Shown here piece after piece: positions 6,268 through 8,723 of a stretch of 8,723 nt of DNA (positions are counted from its first letter, which is position 1; each line of letters begins with the position of its first letter). This DNA comes from Syntrophomonas sp. UBA5288 (GTDB lineage Bacteria > Bacillota > Syntrophomonadia > Syntrophomonadales > Syntrophomonadaceae). Position numbers and translations under genes: made by a program. The stretch is from positions 1 to 8,723 of the forward strand of contig DHSK01000095.1 in the NCBI GenBank assembly GCA_002408445.1, given 5' to 3'. The notes below the pieces were generated by a model. That model was given only the letters and a program-made list of their open reading frames with translations, did no database searches and was not told the DNA's origin.

Positions 6268-6589
6268 CAACACCTTACCGTACTTATGGAAGATATATTA
6301 AAAGAGGCAAGATAAGCAGGGCCTGAACGCAGGAATAAATTACCATTATGTAGAAAATATGGTCAGAAGATAAGCAAAGACAGCAAGGTTTATTGTTCTG
6401 GCATGGAACCTGAAATACGATCGCCATTACAAATTTAAACTAAAGTTTTCTTGAAAATGATCGATCAAGACCGGAAGCAACCAAGAGGGTAACTTTATAA
6501 TCGGCAGAAACAAACAGATTTGCAGCAAATCATAAATTTCCGGCCGTCATACAAACCAGGCACAGCATATATAGAATACGGCGACTTTG
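6268..6589. other. intergenic region between the divergent Smr and pcrA genes, no gene recognised
   Basis: Together with the flanking promoters, about 450 bases separate the two start codons. The only plus-strand open frames I see here are about 11 codons long and lack a good ribosome binding site (for example the ATG at 6458, inside the palindrome TGATCGATCA, which reaches TAA after 11 codons). The reverse strand has a longer open frame near 6598-6960, but most of it lies antisense to pcrA. A TATAAT at 6496-6501 has no matching -35. I recognise no riboswitch or known small RNA. Confidence 0.5.
6517..6531. repeat. 7-1-7 palindrome upstream of pcrA
   Basis: GATTTGCAGCAAATC is a perfect inverted repeat with 7-base arms around a central A, about 60 bases before the candidate pcrA -10. 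It could be a binding site for a dimeric regulator. It does not look like a LexA box of either the Gram-positive (GAAC-N4-GTTC) or the E. coli type. Confidence 0.35.
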
Positions 6590-6598
6590 TGCTATTAT
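6590..6598 (+). promoter_or_regulatory. candidate extended -10 promoter for pcrA
   Basis: TGC followed by TATTAT (6593-6598) is an extended -10 element. The hexamer 17 bases upstream (TATAGA, 6570-6575) is a poor -35, matching only 3 of 6, which extended -10 promoters tolerate. Transcription would begin near 6605, giving a leader of about 60 bases before the helicase start. Confidence 0.4.
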
Positions 6599-6663
6599 TA
6601 AGAAGGCGTATTATTGAAATCTACACCTTTGTATTTAAACACCTTGATAAGGGAGAAATAGAA

Positions 6664-8723
6664 ATGGATATACTTAATAATCTTAATCCGCAGCAGAAGG
6701 AAGCGGTTATACATACCAGTGGCCCCTGTATGGTTTTGGCCGGAGCCGGCAGCGGAAAAACACGGGTGCTGACCCGGCGTATTGTGAATCTTATCAACCA
6801 GGGCATATCGCCTAATTCCATATTGGCCATAACCTTTACCAACAAGGCAGCACAGGAAATGCGTGCCCGCGTGGCGCAAATGATTCCAGATTACACCGGC
6901 CAATGGATTCAGACTTTTCACGCGGCATGTTATAAGATATTGCGCATGGACATTGAACACCTGGGCTATAACCGGAATTTTACTATTTTTGATGAAACTG
7001 ACGGCAAGGCGCTCATAAAAGAAATATTAAAAGAAGAAGAGAATGATTTTGAAACCAAACCGGACGAGATATTATATATAATCAAGCAGGCCAAGAACAG
7101 CCTTATTGACCCGGAAAAATACTTTGAACGCATGTCCGTATCATATATTTTAAAAGAAAAATATTACCGGGTTTACCGGATGTACAGTGCGCGCCTAAAA
7201 GATAACAATGTACTTGATTTTGAAGATTTAATAATTTTATGCATAAAACTGTTCCGGGAGTATCCTGAAGTTCTGAAAAAGTATCAGGATTGGTTTAAAT
7301 TCATCATGATAGATGAATACCAGGACACCAACTATGCCCAGTACTTATGGGCCAAACTGCTTGCTGCCCACGAAAATATATTTGTGGTGGGTGACCCGGA
7401 TCAATCCATCTACAGCTGGCGTGGAGCCGAACCTTATAACATCAAAAGATTTTTGCAGGATTACCCGGGCAGTAAAGTGATCAAGTTGGAAATGAATTAT
7501 CGTTCTACCGGTACTATTTTAGCTGCAGCCAATTCAATCATCCAGAATAACGAAGACCGGGAGGAAAAGGAACTTCGCACCAGTCAGGGCCAGGGAGAAC
7601 CCATCGTTTATTTCTGTGCCAGTGACAGTTATCAGGAAGCCCGGTTTATAGCAGATACCATTACTGATTTAGTAGACCGGGAAAACCGGAAATATGATGA
7701 TTGTGCAGTTTTTTATCGTACTCATGCCCAGTCGCGTATACTGGAAGATGCACTGGCCAGCCGGTTTATTCCTTACAAGATAGTGGGGGCCCACAAGTTC
7801 TACGAGCGTAAAGAAATTAAGGATATGGTGGCTTATCTGAGATTGGCTGCCAATAACAATGATCGTCTGAGTTTTCGCCGGGTGATAAACACTCCCCGTC
7901 GCGGCATCGGTGAAAAGACGATCGAGAAAATAGACACCTATGCGCAGGAAAAAGGTTGTTCCATAATGGAAGCACTGGTCGACCCGTCTCAGATAACCGG
8001 GATAAGTGCCAAAATGGGCGATGTTCTGCAGGAATTCTATGGGATGATCCAGTTTTTTGCCACCGTGGCCGAGACCAGCTCCCTGCGTGAGGTTATTGAA
8101 ACGGTAATTGATTCTACCGGCTATTTGGCTGATCTGCGTAAGAACAGCCCGGCTGATGCGGAAACCAGAATTGAAAACGTGCAGGAATTGCTGTCCATGG
8201 CCCTGGAGTTTGAACGTGAAGGGGGACAGGGACTGGAGGATTTTCTGGCCGGTATAGCCCTGACCCAGGATACCGATAATATGGATTATACGGATGCGAC
8301 CTTATTGATGACCTACCACGGCGCCAAGGGTCTGGAGTTTCCTGTCGTATTCATGACCGGGATGGAAGAAGGAGTCTTCCCCTCTTTCCGTACGGAGACG
8401 ATTGAACAACTGGAAGAAGAAAGACGCTTATGCTATGTGGGCATAACCAGGGCGATGGAGAAGCTCTACCTTACCAATTCGGTGTCGAGGTTGCTGTATG
8501 GATATGAACGCAATAATCCACCTTCCCGTTTCTTAAAGGAAATACCCCAGGAATTGCTGACATCTCCGCATGCCAAAAAAATAGTGCATGAAGAGCTGGA
8601 GGAAGGCGACACGGTTATCCATCGTAAATTTGGTATAGGGAATATACAGAGCATCTCCGAAGACGGCGTTGCCACGATCGAATTCGAAAGAGCAGGCCGG
8701 CGCATGCTTCGTTTAGATATTGC
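6664..8723 (+). CDS. pcrA: ATP-dependent DNA helicase PcrA (UvrD/Rep family), cut by the window edge
   Basis: The open frame runs 686 codons to the right edge without a stop. All superfamily 1A helicase motifs are present: Q-motif LNPQQKEAV (7-15), Walker A AGAGSGKT (26-33), Ia ITFTNKAA (56-63), Ib TFHA (84-87), II IDEYQDTN with D217/E218, III VVGDPDQSIYSWRGA (241-255), IV NYRST (278-282), V TYHGAKGLEF (550-559) and VI EERRLCYVGITRA (585-597). The end (about 640-686, EEGDTVIHRKFGIGNIQSI) is the C-terminal Tudor-like domain that contacts RNA polymerase in PcrA/UvrD, so only a few residues should be missing. The protein unwinds DNA 3' to 5' in repair, strips RecA and aids transcription-coupled repair. 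The ATG follows GGGAGA (6651-6656) at 7 bases. In many Firmicutes ligA follows pcrA, so ligA may lie just beyond the window. Motif V has HG where many PcrA proteins have HS, which is a mild variation. Confidence 0.95.
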   Translation, partial: MDILNNLNPQQKEAVIHTSGPCMVLAGAGSGKTRVLTRRIVNLINQGISPNSILAITFTNKAAQEMRARVAQMIPDYTGQWIQTFHAACYKILRMDIEHLGYNRNFTIFDETDGKALIKEILKEEENDFETKPDEILYIIKQAKNSLIDPEKYFERMSVSYILKEKYYRVYRMYSARLKDNNVLDFEDLIILCIKLFREYPEVLKKYQDWFKFIMIDEYQDTNYAQYLWAKLLAAHENIFVVGDPDQSIYSWRGAEPYNIKRFLQDYPGSKVIKLEMNYRSTGTILAAANSIIQNNEDREEKELRTSQGQGEPIVYFCASDSYQEARFIADTITDLVDRENRKYDDCAVFYRTHAQSRILEDALASRFIPYKIVGAHKFYERKEIKDMVAYLRLAANNNDRLSFRRVINTPRRGIGEKTIEKIDTYAQEKGCSIMEALVDPSQITGISAKMGDVLQEFYGMIQFFATVAETSSLREVIETVIDSTGYLADLRKNSPADAETRIENVQELLSMALEFEREGGQGLEDFLAGIALTQDTDNMDYTDATLLMTYHGAKGLEFPVVFMTGMEEGVFPSFRTETIEQLEEERRLCYVGITRAMEKLYLTNSVSRLLYGYERNNPPSRFLKEIPQELLTSPHAKKIVHEELEEGDTVIHRKFGIGNIQSISEDGVATIEFERAGRRMLRLDI

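Noticed and set aside
6458..6467. TGATCGATCA palindrome as a regulator site
   Set aside because: A 10-base palindrome made of GATC repeats is common by chance and is not near a promoter element.
6598..6960. Minus-strand open frame of 120 codons
   Set aside because: Most of it is antisense to the start of pcrA, where the plus strand encodes conserved helicase motifs.
1..8723. CRISPR array, tRNA, rRNA, insertion sequence or attachment site
   Set aside because: I saw no spaced direct repeats, no cloverleaf or rRNA sequence, no transposase and no flanking target duplications.

Overview
The window looks like chromosome from a low-to-mid-GC, Gram-positive, probably spore-forming Clostridia-type Firmicute. 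The basis is a SigI-type sigma factor overlapping its membrane anti-sigma partner RsgI, a PcrA-type UvrD helicase with the Firmicute C-terminal Tudor-like tail, strong AGGAGG-like ribosome binding sites and intrinsic terminators. The species cannot be named from the sequence alone.

Left part (1-3156): after a GC-rich scrap that may be the last 13 codons of an upstream gene (1-42) and an AT-rich non-coding leader, there is one large monocistronic gene (292-3090). It has its own candidate promoter and a clear intrinsic terminator. It encodes a 932-residue protein that joins three modules: a ribokinase/PfkB-like fold whose catalytic GAGD motif has become GCNT, a ClpX/HCLR-like AAA+ ATPase with intact Walker A, Walker B and a GAR sensor-2 motif, and a C-terminal SLOG-type Rossmann domain of the kind that recognises nucleotide-derived ligands. 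This is the least ordinary element of the window and the best candidate for an undescribed sensing or conflict system. No partner gene lies beside it.

Middle part (3157-5647): a cell-envelope stress cassette. sigI and rsgI overlap by 8 bases (ATGGCTAA). A PAP2-family membrane phosphatase follows 73 bases later in the same direction. RsgI has the usual N-terminal anti-sigma domain, one transmembrane helix and the juxtamembrane extracellular domain. It lacks the Asn-Pro dipeptide at which characterised RsgI proteins self-cleave, and it ends in a long, basic, apparently disordered tail instead of a carbohydrate-binding domain. In Bacillus subtilis, SigI controls wall functions that include a PAP2 undecaprenyl-diphosphate phosphatase, so the neighbourhood makes biological sense.

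Right part (5648-8723): a small stand-alone Smr-domain protein is encoded convergently on the minus strand, with a GTG start and a good promoter. About 450 bases without a convincing gene separate it from a divergent pcrA helicase gene, which runs off the right edge with probably only a few codons missing.
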